Positions 1-9,004 of a stretch of DNA of 64,000 bases are shown here, piece after piece. Each line of letters begins with the position of its first letter. Within the stretch, counting starts at the first letter, position 1. The notes beneath the pieces are model-generated. The model did no database searches. It was not told the origin of the DNA and saw only the letters and a program-made list of their open reading frames with translations. The DNA comes from Pelomonas sp965229315 (GTDB lineage Bacteria; Pseudomonadota; Gammaproteobacteria; Burkholderiales; Burkholderiaceae_C), in assembly GCF_965229315.1 (NCBI RefSeq), contig NZ_CBDDJA010000002.1, positions 930,001 to 994,000 of the forward strand. Direction: 5' to 3'. The position numbers were made by a program, and so were the translations under genes.

Positions 1-504
1 TCGCTGAAGGGCGAACTGCACAAGATCCGTACCGGCCGCGCGCATCCGGGCCTGCTGGACCAGGTCAGCGTCGACTACTACGGCTCCCTGGTGCCCATCT
101 CCCAGGTCGCCAATGTGACGCTGCTGGACGCCCGCACGATCTCCGTGCAGCCCTGGGAAAAGGGCATGGGCGCGAAGATCGAGAAGGCGATCCGCGAGTC
201 GGACCTCGGCCTGAACCCCGCATCGCAGGGCGACCTGATCCGCGTGCCGATGCCGCCGCTGACCGAAGAGCGCCGCCGTGACCTGACCAAGGTCGTGCGC
301 AACGCCGGCGAAGACGCCAAGGTGGCGGTGCGCAACCTGCGCCGCGACGCCAACGAGCAGGCCAAGAAGCTGCTCAAGGACAAGGAAATCGGCGAGGACG
401 ACGAGCGCCGCAGCCTGGACGAAGTGCAGAAGCTCACCGACCGCGTGATCGCCGAGATCGACAAGCTGGTCGCGGGCAAGGAAGCCGAGATCCTCGCGGT
501 TTGA
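1..504 (+). CDS. frr: Ribosome recycling factor, 5' end cut by window
   Basis: Releases the 50S and 30S subunits after translation termination, together with EF-G. The frame is open from base 1 and gives the last 167 residues; the family is about 185 aa, so roughly 20 N-terminal residues lie outside. It shows the conserved RTGRAHPGLLD stretch near the start, the PMPPLTEERR turn and the basic C-terminal helix RRDANEQAKKLLKDK typical of RRF. It is the first gene seen of the conserved frr-uppS-cdsA-dxr envelope operon, and its TGA overlaps the proposed TTG start of uppS, suggesting translational coupling. Confidence 0.97.
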   Translation, partial: SLKGELHKIRTGRAHPGLLDQVSVDYYGSLVPISQVANVTLLDARTISVQPWEKGMGAKIEKAIRESDLGLNPASQGDLIRVPMPPLTEERRRDLTKVVRNAGEDAKVAVRNLRRDANEQAKKLLKDKEIGEDDERRSLDEVQKLTDRVIAEIDKLVAGKEAEILAV

Positions 505-1241
505 GCGCCCTGCCTGCCGTGATGCAAGAGCGCCTGGCGCCGCCGCGCCATGTGGCCATCGTCATGGATGGCAATGGCCGCTGGGCCAAGAAGCGCTTTC
601 TGCCGCGCTTCTTCGGCCACAAGCAGGGCGTGGACGCGCTCGTCAAGATCGTGCAGGCCTGCATCGACCGTGACATCGAGTTCGTCACCGTCTTCGCGTT
701 CTCCAGCGAGAACTGGAAGCGCCCCAGCGACGAAGTCTCCGGCCTGATGGGGCTGGTGCTGGCCGCGGTGAGCCGCTACCTCGCCAAGATGGGTGCGATG
801 GGCGTGCGCATCCGCATCGTGGGCGACCGCGACGCGGTGTCCGACAAGCTGCGCAATGCCTGGAACGAGGCCGAGACCAGCACCGCCCACAACACCCGGT
901 TGACGCTGAACGTCGCCTTCAACTACGGCGGCCGCTGGGACATCGTGCAGGCCTGCCGCAAGGCCATCGAGGCCGGGGTGCCGGTGCATGAGTTGACCGA
1001 GGCGAAGCTCTCGGAGTTCATGGCCATGAACTACGCGCCCGACCCCGACCTCTTCATCCGCACCGGGGGGGAGGTGCGCATCAGCAATTTCCTGCTCTGG
1101 CAGGCGGCCTACACCGAATTCGTGTTCTCGGACTGTCTGTGGCCCGAGTTCGGGGAGCGGGAGCTGGATGCGGCGATCGCCGCCTTCCACGAGCGCGACC
1201 GCCGCTTCGGCGGCGTCAAGGAGACGTCGTCCGCGGCCTGA
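501..1241 (+). CDS. uppS: Isoprenyl transferase (undecaprenyl diphosphate synthase)
   Basis: Makes C55 undecaprenyl diphosphate, the lipid carrier for peptidoglycan and O-antigen, by cis-condensation of IPP onto FPP. The 246-residue product has the family signature HVAIVMDGNGRWAKKR at residues 16-31, the NVAFNYGGR region in the middle and a C-terminal RTGGEVRISNFLLWQ block. The usual signature in this last block is GGE-x-RxSNF, and all catalytic residues appear intact. The start is uncertain: TTG at 501 overlaps the frr stop, while GTG 519 and ATG 522 are in-frame alternatives that would leave a protein seven residues shorter. Confidence 0.96.
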   Translation: MSALPAVMQERLAPPRHVAIVMDGNGRWAKKRFLPRFFGHKQGVDALVKIVQACIDRDIEFVTVFAFSSENWKRPSDEVSGLMGLVLAAVSRYLAKMGAMGVRIRIVGDRDAVSDKLRNAWNEAETSTAHNTRLTLNVAFNYGGRWDIVQACRKAIEAGVPVHELTEAKLSEFMAMNYAPDPDLFIRTGGEVRISNFLLWQAAYTEFVFSDCLWPEFGERELDAAIAAFHERDRRFGGVKETSSAA

Positions 1242-1254
1242 CGCCGCAGAGGAC

Positions 1255-2097
1255 ATGGCCATGCTCAAGACCCGCGTCATCACCGCCATCGTGCTGCTGG
1301 CCATCCTGCTGCCGGTGCTGTTCCAGGCCTCGCCCTGGCCCTTTGCCTGGGTTACCGTCGTCATGATCGGCGCGGCCGGCTGGGAATGGGCGCGGCTCAA
1401 CGGTCTCCCCGGTACCGGCGCCATCGCGGCCGGCGTGGCGCTGGCGCTGGTGTGTGTGTGGACGCTGCTGCTGGGCGGCTTGAACGCGCCGCCGGCCTGG
1501 GTCTGGATGCTGGCCACCGCGGTGTGGGTGCTGGGCGGGGCGTATGCGCTGCGTGCCGGGCCTTCGGGCTGGCCTCAGATCGCGCGTGGCGGTCGGCTCG
1601 CCCTGGGCGCGTTGCTGCTGTGGGGCGCGTGGCTGGCCATCGTGCAGGCCAAGGTGCATGGCATCAACTTCATCCTCTCGGTGTTCTGCCTCGTCTGGAT
1701 GGCGGACATCGCCGCCTACTTCTGCGGCCGCGCGTTCGGCAAGAGGAAGCTCGCGCCGGCCATCAGCCCCGGCAAGAGCTGGGAGGGCGTCTGGGGCGGC
1801 CTGGCCGGCGTCGTCCTGCTGGGCTTCCTCTGGGTGCATGTCATCGACGTGAAGCTGGCTGTCGACTCGCCCAGCCTGTTCACGCTGCTGGTGCAGCGCC
1901 ATGGCATCGTCTCGCTGCTGGCGCTGGTGTTCCTCGGCGCGATGAGCGTGGTGGGTGACCTGTTCGAATCGCTCGTCAAGCGGGCTGCCGGTGCCAAGGA
2001 CAGCAGCGGCCTGCTGCCCGGCCATGGCGGCGTGCTGGACCGCATCGACGCGCTGCTGCCGGTGTTCCCGCTGGCCCTCGCGCTGATCAGCCTCTGA
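1255..2097 (+). CDS. cdsA: Phosphatidate cytidylyltransferase
   Basis: Inner-membrane enzyme converting phosphatidic acid and CTP to CDP-diacylglycerol, the branch point of phospholipid synthesis. The 280-residue product is strongly hydrophobic with several membrane helices. The C-terminal third carries the CTP transferase signature, from SVVGDLFESLVKRAAGAKDSS to LLPGHGGVLDRIDALL (approximately residues 225-270). ATG 1255 is preferred because AGAGG lies just upstream; ATG 1261 is possible, and the frame stays open farther upstream without family-like sequence. It sits 13 bases after uppS and 7 bases before dxr. Confidence 0.95.
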   Translation: MAMLKTRVITAIVLLAILLPVLFQASPWPFAWVTVVMIGAAGWEWARLNGLPGTGAIAAGVALALVCVWTLLLGGLNAPPAWVWMLATAVWVLGGAYALRAGPSGWPQIARGGRLALGALLLWGAWLAIVQAKVHGINFILSVFCLVWMADIAAYFCGRAFGKRKLAPAISPGKSWEGVWGGLAGVVLLGFLWVHVIDVKLAVDSPSLFTLLVQRHGIVSLLALVFLGAMSVVGDLFESLVKRAAGAKDSSGLLPGHGGVLDRIDALLPVFPLALALISL

Positions 2098-2104
2098 ATC
2101 CACC

Positions 2105-3271
2105 ATGACCCGCCAACGCGTCTGCGTCCTCGGCTCGACCGGCTCCATTGGCGTCAACACGCTGGACGTCATCGCGCGCCATCCCGAACGCTACGAGATC
2201 GTCGCGTTGAGCGCCATGAGCCGTGTCGATGACCTGCTGCAGCAGTGCCTGGCGTGCAAGCCGCGCTTTGCCGTCATGCCCGAACGCGAGGCCGCCGCGA
2301 AGTTGCGTGAGCGTCTGCGCGAGGCCGGCAGCCCCACCCAGGTGCTGGACGGCGCGCAGGCGCTGGCCGACATCGCTGCCCACCCGGATGTCGACACCGT
2401 CATGGCGGCCATCGTCGGCGCCGCCGGCCTGGCGCCGGCCATCGCCGCGGCGCATGCCGGCAAGCGGCTGCTGCTCGCGAACAAGGAAGCCATCGTCGTC
2501 GGTGGTGCGCTGTTCATGCACGCGGTCGAGCAGGGCGGCGCGACGCTGCTGCCCATCGACAGCGAGCACTCGGCCATCTTCCAGTGCCTGCCCGAGGACC
2601 GCGCGGCCTGGGGCGAGCGCATCGACCACATCGTGTTGACGGCTTCTGGCGGGCCGTTCCGCTCTCGGGACCCGAAGACGCTGGCCGACGTGACGCCCGA
2701 CCAGGCCTGTGCCCATCCCAACTGGGTCATGGGCCGCAAGATCTCGGTCGACTCGGCGACCATGATGAACAAGGCGCTGGAGGTCATCGAGGCGCGCTGG
2801 CTGTTCAACCTCACGCCGGATCAGATCCGCGTGGTGATCCACCCGCAAAGCATCATCCACTCCATGGTGGTGTGCCGCGACCAGTCCGTGCTGGCCCAGC
2901 TCGGCACGCCCGACATGCGCGTGCCCATCGCCTACGGCCTGTCCTTTCCCGAACGCATCACCTCGGGCGCCAGCCGGCTGGACCTGCTGACCACGCCCAG
3001 CCTGTCGTTCGAAGAGGCCGATGCCGTGCGCTTCCCGGGCCTGCACCTGTCGTGGCAGGCCCTGCGCGCGGCCGAGGGCAGCACGACGGTGCTGAATGCG
3101 GCCAACGAAATTGCCGTCGACGCCTTCCTGAACGGCCGGCTGCGCTTCGACCGCATCCACGCGATCAACGCCCAGTGCCTGGCCGACGTTCAACCCGGCG
3201 ATTGCGCCAGCATCGAGGCGCTGCTCGACCTCGATGCCCGCACCCGCGCTCACGCCCGCCAATTGCTGTGA
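2105..3271 (+). CDS. dxr: 1-deoxy-D-xylulose 5-phosphate reductoisomerase
   Basis: First committed enzyme of the MEP isoprenoid pathway, converting DXP to MEP with NADPH and a divalent metal. The 388-residue product has the N-terminal NADPH-binding motif LGSTGSIGVNTLDVI (residues 8-22), the catalytic LLPIDSEHSAIFQCL region near residue 150 and the TASGGPFR loop near residue 180. Length matches the family. It supplies IPP to uppS two genes upstream. Its TGA overlaps the GTG start of rseP (GTGA), indicating coupled translation. Confidence 0.97.
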   Translation: MTRQRVCVLGSTGSIGVNTLDVIARHPERYEIVALSAMSRVDDLLQQCLACKPRFAVMPEREAAAKLRERLREAGSPTQVLDGAQALADIAAHPDVDTVMAAIVGAAGLAPAIAAAHAGKRLLLANKEAIVVGGALFMHAVEQGGATLLPIDSEHSAIFQCLPEDRAAWGERIDHIVLTASGGPFRSRDPKTLADVTPDQACAHPNWVMGRKISVDSATMMNKALEVIEARWLFNLTPDQIRVVIHPQSIIHSMVVCRDQSVLAQLGTPDMRVPIAYGLSFPERITSGASRLDLLTTPSLSFEEADAVRFPGLHLSWQALRAAEGSTTVLNAANEIAVDAFLNGRLRFDRIHAINAQCLADVQPGDCASIEALLDLDARTRAHARQLL

Positions 3272-4632
3272 CGACGATCCTCGCCTTTCTCGCCGCACTG
3301 GGCCTGCTGATCGCGGTCCACGAGTGGGGGCACTACCGTGTCGCCCGCGCCTGTGGCGTGAAGGTGCTGCGCTTCTCCATCGGCTTCGGCCGTGTCATCT
3401 GGCGCCGGGTCGGCCGGGATGGCACCGAGTTCACGCTGAGCGCGCTGCCGCTGGGCGGCTACGTGCGCATGCTGGACGAGCGCGACGGCGCCGTCGCCCC
3501 GCACGAGCGCGAGCAGGCGTTCAACCAGCGCCCGCTCCGGCAGCGCGCGGCCATCGTCGCGGCGGGGCCGGCCGCCAACTGGGTGCTGGCCATCGCGCTG
3601 TTCGCAGCCGTGGCCTGGCTGGGCAGCGAGCAACCCAAGGCGCTGATGGGGACGCCGCCGGCCGGTTCGCTGGCCGAGCAGGCCGGCCTGCGCGCGGGTG
3701 ACTGGGTGCGGCAGGTGTCTGCGGACGGCCAGGGCTGGGAGGACGTCGATGCGCTGCCCGATCTGCAGTCGGCGGTCGCACGCGCACTGGCGCTGGGCGA
3801 GCCCCTGCACCTGTCGGTGACCGATGCGCAAGGTCATGCCTTGCGCAACCTGCGGCTGGAGATGGAACGCCTGGCCGGCCGCGCGCCCGACGCGCAACTC
3901 TTCAACGACATCGGCCTGGTGCCGTTTGGCGAACCGCTGATCACCAAGGTGACGGCCGGCGGCCCTGGTGCGGATGCGGGGTTGCAGGCGGGGGACCGTG
4001 TGCTGTCCATCGACGGTCAGGCCGTGGCGGATGCCGGTTTCCTGCGTGAGGCCATCCGCGGTGCCCACGACGGCGATCAACCGCGCACGATGGCGTGGCG
4101 GGTGGAGCGCGGCGGTCAGGTCGTGGCATTGCAGCCCACGCCCCGGCTCGCGGACGATGCGGGCCGCCGGGTCGCGCGGCTGGAGATCGGCCTGGGCTCG
4201 GCGCCGGAACGCGTGATGGTCAGCTACGGTCCGGTCGATGGCCTGTGGCGCGGCGTGCAGCAGAGCTGGGACATGGCCGCGACGACCGTGCGGCTGATGG
4301 GCCGCATGCTGGTCGGTGAGGCTTCCCTGAAGAACCTCAGCGGGCCGGTGGCCATTGCCGACTATGCCGGCCAGTCGGCCCGCGCCGGCCTGGTGCCTTA
4401 TCTCGAGTTCCTCGCGAAGATTTCGCTGAGCCTCGCCGTGCTGAACCTGCTGCCGCTGCCCATGCTTGACGGAGGGCACCTCATGTATCATCTTTTCGAG
4501 GGTCTGAGTGGCCGCCCCGTCTCCGAATGGTGGCAACGGCAACTGCAGCGAGCTGGTGCGCTGATCCTGATGCTGATGATGGCCTTGGCCCTTTCCAACG
4601 ATGTTGTCACCCGTCTCACGGGCTGGCACTGA
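3268..4632 (+). CDS. rseP: Site-2 intramembrane zinc protease RseP
   Basis: Membrane metalloprotease that cleaves anti-sigma factors and leftover signal peptides in the inner membrane, part of the envelope-stress response. The 454-residue product has the zinc motif HEWGH at residues 18-22 in the first membrane helix, tandem PDZ domains in the periplasmic middle (two segments resembling GxxADxAGLxxGDRV) and the second catalytic motif PMLDGGH near residue 405 before the last helices. The GTG at 3268 overlaps the dxr stop. The reading frame stays open far upstream but that part has no family similarity. Its product acts in the same stress pathway that monitors the BamA machinery encoded next. 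Confidence 0.96.
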   Translation: MTTILAFLAALGLLIAVHEWGHYRVARACGVKVLRFSIGFGRVIWRRVGRDGTEFTLSALPLGGYVRMLDERDGAVAPHEREQAFNQRPLRQRAAIVAAGPAANWVLAIALFAAVAWLGSEQPKALMGTPPAGSLAEQAGLRAGDWVRQVSADGQGWEDVDALPDLQSAVARALALGEPLHLSVTDAQGHALRNLRLEMERLAGRAPDAQLFNDIGLVPFGEPLITKVTAGGPGADAGLQAGDRVLSIDGQAVADAGFLREAIRGAHDGDQPRTMAWRVERGGQVVALQPTPRLADDAGRRVARLEIGLGSAPERVMVSYGPVDGLWRGVQQSWDMAATTVRLMGRMLVGEASLKNLSGPVAIADYAGQSARAGLVPYLEFLAKISLSLAVLNLLPLPMLDGGHLMYHLFEGLSGRPVSEWWQRQLQRAGALILMLMMALALSNDVVTRLTGWH

Positions 4633-4646
4633 AACTCCCGTTCCCC

Positions 4647-6968
4647 ATGTCCTTTTCTTTCAGTTCGGGAGCGAAACGTCGCCCCTTCCGCCTCGGCTTG
4701 CTGGCTCTGGCTGTCACGGGGATGTTCCAGTCGGGCCTGGCCTGGGCTGTCGACCCCTTCGTCCTGAAGGACATCCGCGTCGAAGGCCTGCAGCGTACCG
4801 ACCCGGGTACCGTGTTCGCCTCGCTGCCGTTCCGCATCGGCGACACCTACAACGATGAAAAGGGCGCCGCCGCGCTGCGCGCGCTGTTCGCCACCGGCCT
4901 CTTCAAGGACGTGCGCATCAGCATCGACGGCACCGCCGTCGTCGTCATCATCGACGAGCGCCCCATCATCGCGAACGTGAACTTCATCGGCCTGAAGGAG
5001 TTCGACACCGAGGCGCTGAGCAAGTCGCTGAAGGATGTCGGCATCGGCGAAGGCAAGCCGTTCGACAAGGCGCTCGCCGACCGCGCCGAGCAGGAACTCA
5101 AGCGCCAGTACCTCACCCGCAGCCTGTACGGCGCCGAGGTCACGACGACGATCACCCCCATCGAACGCAACCGCGTCAACGTCAGCTTCACGGTGACCGA
5201 GGGCGAGCCGGCCAAGATCGCCGAGATCCGCATCCTGGGCAGCAAGGTCTTTTCCGAGAGCACGCTGCTCGGCCTGCTGGAGCAGACCAGCAGCGGCTGG
5301 CTGACCTGGTACACCAAGACCGACCGCTACTCGCGCGCCAAGCTCAACGCCGACCTGGAAACCATCCGCAGCTACTACCTGAACCGTGGCTACCTGGAGT
5401 TCAACGTCACCTCCACGCAGGTGACGATCTCGCCGGACAAGCAGAGCATCAGCATCGCCATCACGGTCAGCGAAGGCCAGCCGTACACCGTCAACGCCAT
5501 CAAGCTCGAAGGCGACTTCGTCGGCCGTGAGGACGACTTCAAGTACCTCGTGTTCATGCGCCCCGGCCAGGCCTACAACGGCGAAGCCGTGGCCGCGACG
5601 ACGCGGGCCTTCAGCGACCTGTACGGCACCTACGGCTACGCCTTCGCCCGCGTGGACAGCCGCCCCGAGATCAACCGCGAAACGGGCCAGGTGGCCGTCA
5701 CCTTCGTGGGCGAGCCGCAGCGCCGCGTCTACGTGCGCAAGGTCATCATCTCGGGCAACTCGCGCACGCGGGACGAAGTCATCCGCCGTGAGTTCCGCCA
5801 GTTCGAGGCGGCCTGGTACGACGGCCAGAAGATCAAGGCCTCGCGCGACCGCGTCGAACGCCTGGGCTACTTCAAGGACAAGGAAGTCTCGATCGACACC
5901 CAGGAGGTGCCCGGCGCCCAGGACCAGGTCGACGTCATCCTGACCGTCACCGAGCGCCCCACCGGCGCCATCACCGTCGGTGCCGGCTACTCCAGCCAGA
6001 CCAAGCTGTCCTTCACCGGCTCCATCCGGCAGGACAACGTGTTCGGCTCCGGCAACTACCTGGGCATCGATGTCGCGACGGCCCGCACCGGCCGCCAGTT
6101 GCAGGTCAGCACGGTGGACCCCTACTTCACCGTCGACGGCGTGTCGCGTTCGCTGGACGTGTTCTACCGCACCACGCGCCCGATCAACACGCTGGGCGAA
6201 GAGTACGAATACATCACCAAGGGCGGCTCCATCCGCTTTGGCGTGCCGTTCTCCGAACTCGACACCGTGTTCCTCGGCATCGGCTACGAGCAGACCGACA
6301 TCACCACGTCCAAGGGTCTGCCCAACAGCTACCTGCTGTTCGTCAACCAGTTCGGCCAGCACAGCAACTCCATCCCGCTGACCGTCGGCTGGCAACGCGA
6401 CAGCCGCGACAGCGTCATCACACCGATGCGTGGCAGGTACCAGCGTGTCAACGTCGAGCTCAGCGCCATCGGCGACGCCCAGTTCGCGCGCCTGAACCTG
6501 CAGTACCAGCAGTACTTCGACATCACCAACAAGATCACGCTGGGCATCAACAGCGAGCTCGGCTGGGGCGTGGGGCTGGGCGGCAAGCCTTATCCCATCT
6601 TCAAGAACTTCTACGGCGGCGGCCTGGGTTCGGTGCGCGTGTTCGAGGCCGGCTCGCTGGGCCCGGTGGACGTGACCGGCTCCTACACCGGCGGCAACCG
6701 CCGCTTCAACACCAATGCCGAGCTCTACCTGCCGGTGCCCGGCAGCGGCAACGACAAGAGCTTCCGCATCTTCGGTTTCGTGGACGCCGGCAACGTCTGG
6801 GGCGACCAGGAAAAGATCAAGGCCGACAGCATCCGCGTGTCGGCCGGCGTGGGCCTGTCCTGGATCTCGCCGATGGGCCCGCTGCGCCTGAGCTACGGCA
6901 AACCCATCCGCAAGCAACCCACGGATAGAATCGAGAAATTCCAATTCCAGATCGGGACTGCATTCTGA
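4647..6968 (+). CDS. bamA: Outer membrane protein assembly factor BamA
   Basis: Central subunit of the BAM complex that folds beta-barrel proteins into the outer membrane. The 773-residue product begins with a signal peptide ending near GLAWA (residue 34), followed by POTRA repeats (first one from FVLKDIRVEGLQRT) and a 16-stranded barrel. The conserved lid-lock motif VRGF is replaced here by VRVFEAGSLGP around residue 660, and the chain ends in an aromatic residue (GTAF) as expected for an outer-membrane barrel. Start is ATG 4647, 14 bases after rseP. The stop overlaps the ompH start (TGATG). Confidence 0.97.
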   Translation: MSFSFSSGAKRRPFRLGLLALAVTGMFQSGLAWAVDPFVLKDIRVEGLQRTDPGTVFASLPFRIGDTYNDEKGAAALRALFATGLFKDVRISIDGTAVVVIIDERPIIANVNFIGLKEFDTEALSKSLKDVGIGEGKPFDKALADRAEQELKRQYLTRSLYGAEVTTTITPIERNRVNVSFTVTEGEPAKIAEIRILGSKVFSESTLLGLLEQTSSGWLTWYTKTDRYSRAKLNADLETIRSYYLNRGYLEFNVTSTQVTISPDKQSISIAITVSEGQPYTVNAIKLEGDFVGREDDFKYLVFMRPGQAYNGEAVAATTRAFSDLYGTYGYAFARVDSRPEINRETGQVAVTFVGEPQRRVYVRKVIISGNSRTRDEVIRREFRQFEAAWYDGQKIKASRDRVERLGYFKDKEVSIDTQEVPGAQDQVDVILTVTERPTGAITVGAGYSSQTKLSFTGSIRQDNVFGSGNYLGIDVATARTGRQLQVSTVDPYFTVDGVSRSLDVFYRTTRPINTLGEEYEYITKGGSIRFGVPFSELDTVFLGIGYEQTDITTSKGLPNSYLLFVNQFGQHSNSIPLTVGWQRDSRDSVITPMRGRYQRVNVELSAIGDAQFARLNLQYQQYFDITNKITLGINSELGWGVGLGGKPYPIFKNFYGGGLGSVRVFEAGSLGPVDVTGSYTGGNRRFNTNAELYLPVPGSGNDKSFRIFGFVDAGNVWGDQEKIKADSIRVSAGVGLSWISPMGPLRLSYGKPIRKQPTDRIEKFQFQIGTAF

Positions 6969-7477
6969 TGATGAGCAAGCTCTTGCAATCGGTGGCCCTG
7001 GCCGCTTCGATGATGGTGGCCGCCACGGCGGTGCAAGCCCAGGAACTGAAGATCGGCTACGTCAACAGCGAGCGTGTGCTGCGCGAGGCCAACCTGTCCA
7101 AGGCCGCCCAGATCAAGCTGGAAGCCGAGTTCGGCAAGCGCGAGAAGGATCTGCGCGACCTGGAAACCAAGCTGCGCGGCGCGGCCGACAAGCTCGAGAA
7201 GGAAGCGCCCACGCTCTCCGAAGCCGAGCGCAACCGCCGTCAGCGCGACGTGGTCGAACAGGAACGTGACCTGCAGCGCAAGCGCCGCGAGTGGCAGGAA
7301 GACCTGACCCAGCGCAAGAACGAGGAACTGTCCGCCGTGGTCGAGAAGGCCAACCGCGTGATCAAGCAGATCTTCGACGCCGAGAAGTACGACCTGATCC
7401 TGCAGGATGCGATCCACTTCAGCGCCCGCGTGGACATCACCAAGAAGGTGATCGACGCGCTCAATGCGCAGAAGTAA
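6968..7477 (+). CDS. skp: Periplasmic chaperone OmpH/Skp
   Basis: Holdase chaperone that keeps unfolded outer-membrane proteins soluble on their way to BamA. The 169-residue product has a signal peptide ending at VQAQ (about residue 24) and then the typical charged, coiled-coil-rich OmpH domain with many Lys, Glu and Arg (for instance RRQRDVVEQERDLQRKRREW around residue 90). Length fits the family. The start codon overlaps the bamA stop; a second ATG follows immediately at 6971. Its place between bamA and lpxD is the conserved order in proteobacteria. Confidence 0.95.
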   Translation: MMSKLLQSVALAASMMVAATAVQAQELKIGYVNSERVLREANLSKAAQIKLEAEFGKREKDLRDLETKLRGAADKLEKEAPTLSEAERNRRQRDVVEQERDLQRKRREWQEDLTQRKNEELSAVVEKANRVIKQIFDAEKYDLILQDAIHFSARVDITKKVIDALNAQK

Positions 7478-7489
7478 CTCGCCAGCCCC

Positions 7490-8518
7490 ATGAGCTCGAC
7501 GACCGTCGCGCTCTCCGAGTTGATCGCCGCCTTGGGCGGCGATTTGCTTGGTGGCGCCGACATCCGCATCACGGGCATCGCGCCGCTGGACGAGGCGGGC
7601 GAGGGCAGCATCGCCTTCCTCGCCAACCCGCGCTACCAGGCCCAGCTTGCGACGACGCGCGCCGCCTGTGTCATCGTCGCGCCGGCACTGGCCGACGCGG
7701 CCTCTGCCCGCGGCGCGGCCATCGTCACGCCCGACCCCTACCTGTACTTCGCCCGCCTCACGCAATGGTGGGCGGCGCGTAGCCGGCCGGCGGCGACTGA
7801 AGGTGTGCATCCCAGTGCCATCGTGTCGCCCGACGCGACGCTGGGGCAGGGCGTCGAGATCGGACCGCTGGCGGTCATCGAGGCGCATGCCGTCATCGGC
7901 GACCACGCCCGTATCGGCGCGCACTGCATCGTCGAGCGCGGCGCGGCGGTGGGCGAGCACACGCGCCTGGCGCCACGCGTGGTGCTGGGCCATGGCTGCC
8001 GCATCGGCGCGCGTGGCATCGTGCACAGCGGTGTCGTCATCGGCGCGGACGGCTTCGGCTTTGCACCGTCCAAGGACGGCTACGTGAAGATCGAGCAGCT
8101 CGGCGCCGTGACCATCGGCGACGACGTCGAGATCGGCGCCAACACCTGCATCGACCGCGGCGCGCTGAGCGACACGGTCATCGAGGACGGCGTGAAGCTG
8201 GACAACCTGATCCAGATCGCGCACAACGTCCACATCGGCCGCAACACGGCCATGGCGGGCTGCGCGGCGGTGGCCGGCTCCACGACGATAGGCGCCAACT
8301 GCACCATCGGCGGCGCGGCCAACATCATCGGCCACCTGACGCTGGCGGACGGCGTGCACATCTCGGCCGCCACCACCGTCACGCGCAGCATTCCCTTGCC
8401 GGGCGTCTACAGCGGCCCGCATCCCTTCGAAGAGAACTCGAGCTGGCAGAAGAACGCGGCCACGCTGCGCCAGCTCCACACCCTGCGCGACCGTGTGCGC
8501 GCGCTGGAGAAGAAATAA
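7490..8518 (+). CDS. lpxD: UDP-3-O-acylglucosamine N-acyltransferase
   Basis: Third step of lipid A synthesis: transfers a 3-hydroxyacyl chain to the free amine of UDP-3-O-acyl-glucosamine. The 342-residue product shows an N-terminal LpxD domain (residues 1-100, with FLANPRYQAQL) followed by a left-handed beta-helix of hexapeptide repeats (IG-x-x-A/I pattern) and a short alpha-helical tail ending RVRALEKK. The acceptor motif GADGFGFAPS is at about residue 185. The catalytic His lies in the IQIAHNVHIG segment near residue 245. It is followed without a gap by fabZ. Confidence 0.96.
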   Translation: MSSTTVALSELIAALGGDLLGGADIRITGIAPLDEAGEGSIAFLANPRYQAQLATTRAACVIVAPALADAASARGAAIVTPDPYLYFARLTQWWAARSRPAATEGVHPSAIVSPDATLGQGVEIGPLAVIEAHAVIGDHARIGAHCIVERGAAVGEHTRLAPRVVLGHGCRIGARGIVHSGVVIGADGFGFAPSKDGYVKIEQLGAVTIGDDVEIGANTCIDRGALSDTVIEDGVKLDNLIQIAHNVHIGRNTAMAGCAAVAGSTTIGANCTIGGAANIIGHLTLADGVHISAATTVTRSIPLPGVYSGPHPFEENSSWQKNAATLRQLHTLRDRVRALEKK

Positions 8519-9004
8519 ATGACCGAACCCACGACCCCGACATCGACCACGCCTGCGACGACGATGGACATCCACGAGATCCTCAAGCGCCTGCCGCACC
8601 GCTACCCCATCCTGCTGGTGGACCGCGTCGTGGAACTGGTCAAGGGCGAGCGCATCCGCGCGCTCAAGAACGTGTCGATCAACGAGCCCTTCTTCCTCGG
8701 CCACTTCCCGCACCGCCCGGTCATGCCGGGCGTGCTCATCCTCGAAGCGCTGGCCCAGGCTGCGACGCTGCTGGCCATCGAGAGCGTGGGCATCACGCTG
8801 GACGAGAAGTCGGTCGTCTACTTCGCCGGCATCGACGGTGCCCGCTTCAAGCGCCCGGTCGAGCCCGGTGACCAGCTCGTGCTGGAGGTGACGCTGGGCC
8901 GCGCCAAGGCCGGCATCTACAAGTTCAACGCGCGTGCGCTCGTGGGCGACCAGCTCGTCGCCGAAGCCGAGCTGATGTGCACCATGCGTCGTCTGCAAGA
9001 CTGA
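8519..9004 (+). CDS. fabZ: 3-hydroxyacyl-ACP dehydratase FabZ
   Basis: Dehydrates 3-hydroxyacyl-ACP in fatty-acid elongation and so competes with LpxA and LpxD for the same acyl pool; its location between them is conserved. The 161-residue hot-dog-fold protein has the catalytic His in LPHRYPILLVDRV (about residue 24) and the catalytic Glu in GHFPHRPVMPGVLILEALAQ (about residue 78). The N-terminus is Thr/Pro-rich; ATG 8564 (MDIHEIL) could be an alternative start giving the more usual 146 aa. Its TGA overlaps the lpxA ATG. Confidence 0.95.
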   Translation: MTEPTTPTSTTPATTMDIHEILKRLPHRYPILLVDRVVELVKGERIRALKNVSINEPFFLGHFPHRPVMPGVLILEALAQAATLLAIESVGITLDEKSVVYFAGIDGARFKRPVEPGDQLVLEVTLGRAKAGIYKFNARALVGDQLVAEAELMCTMRRLQD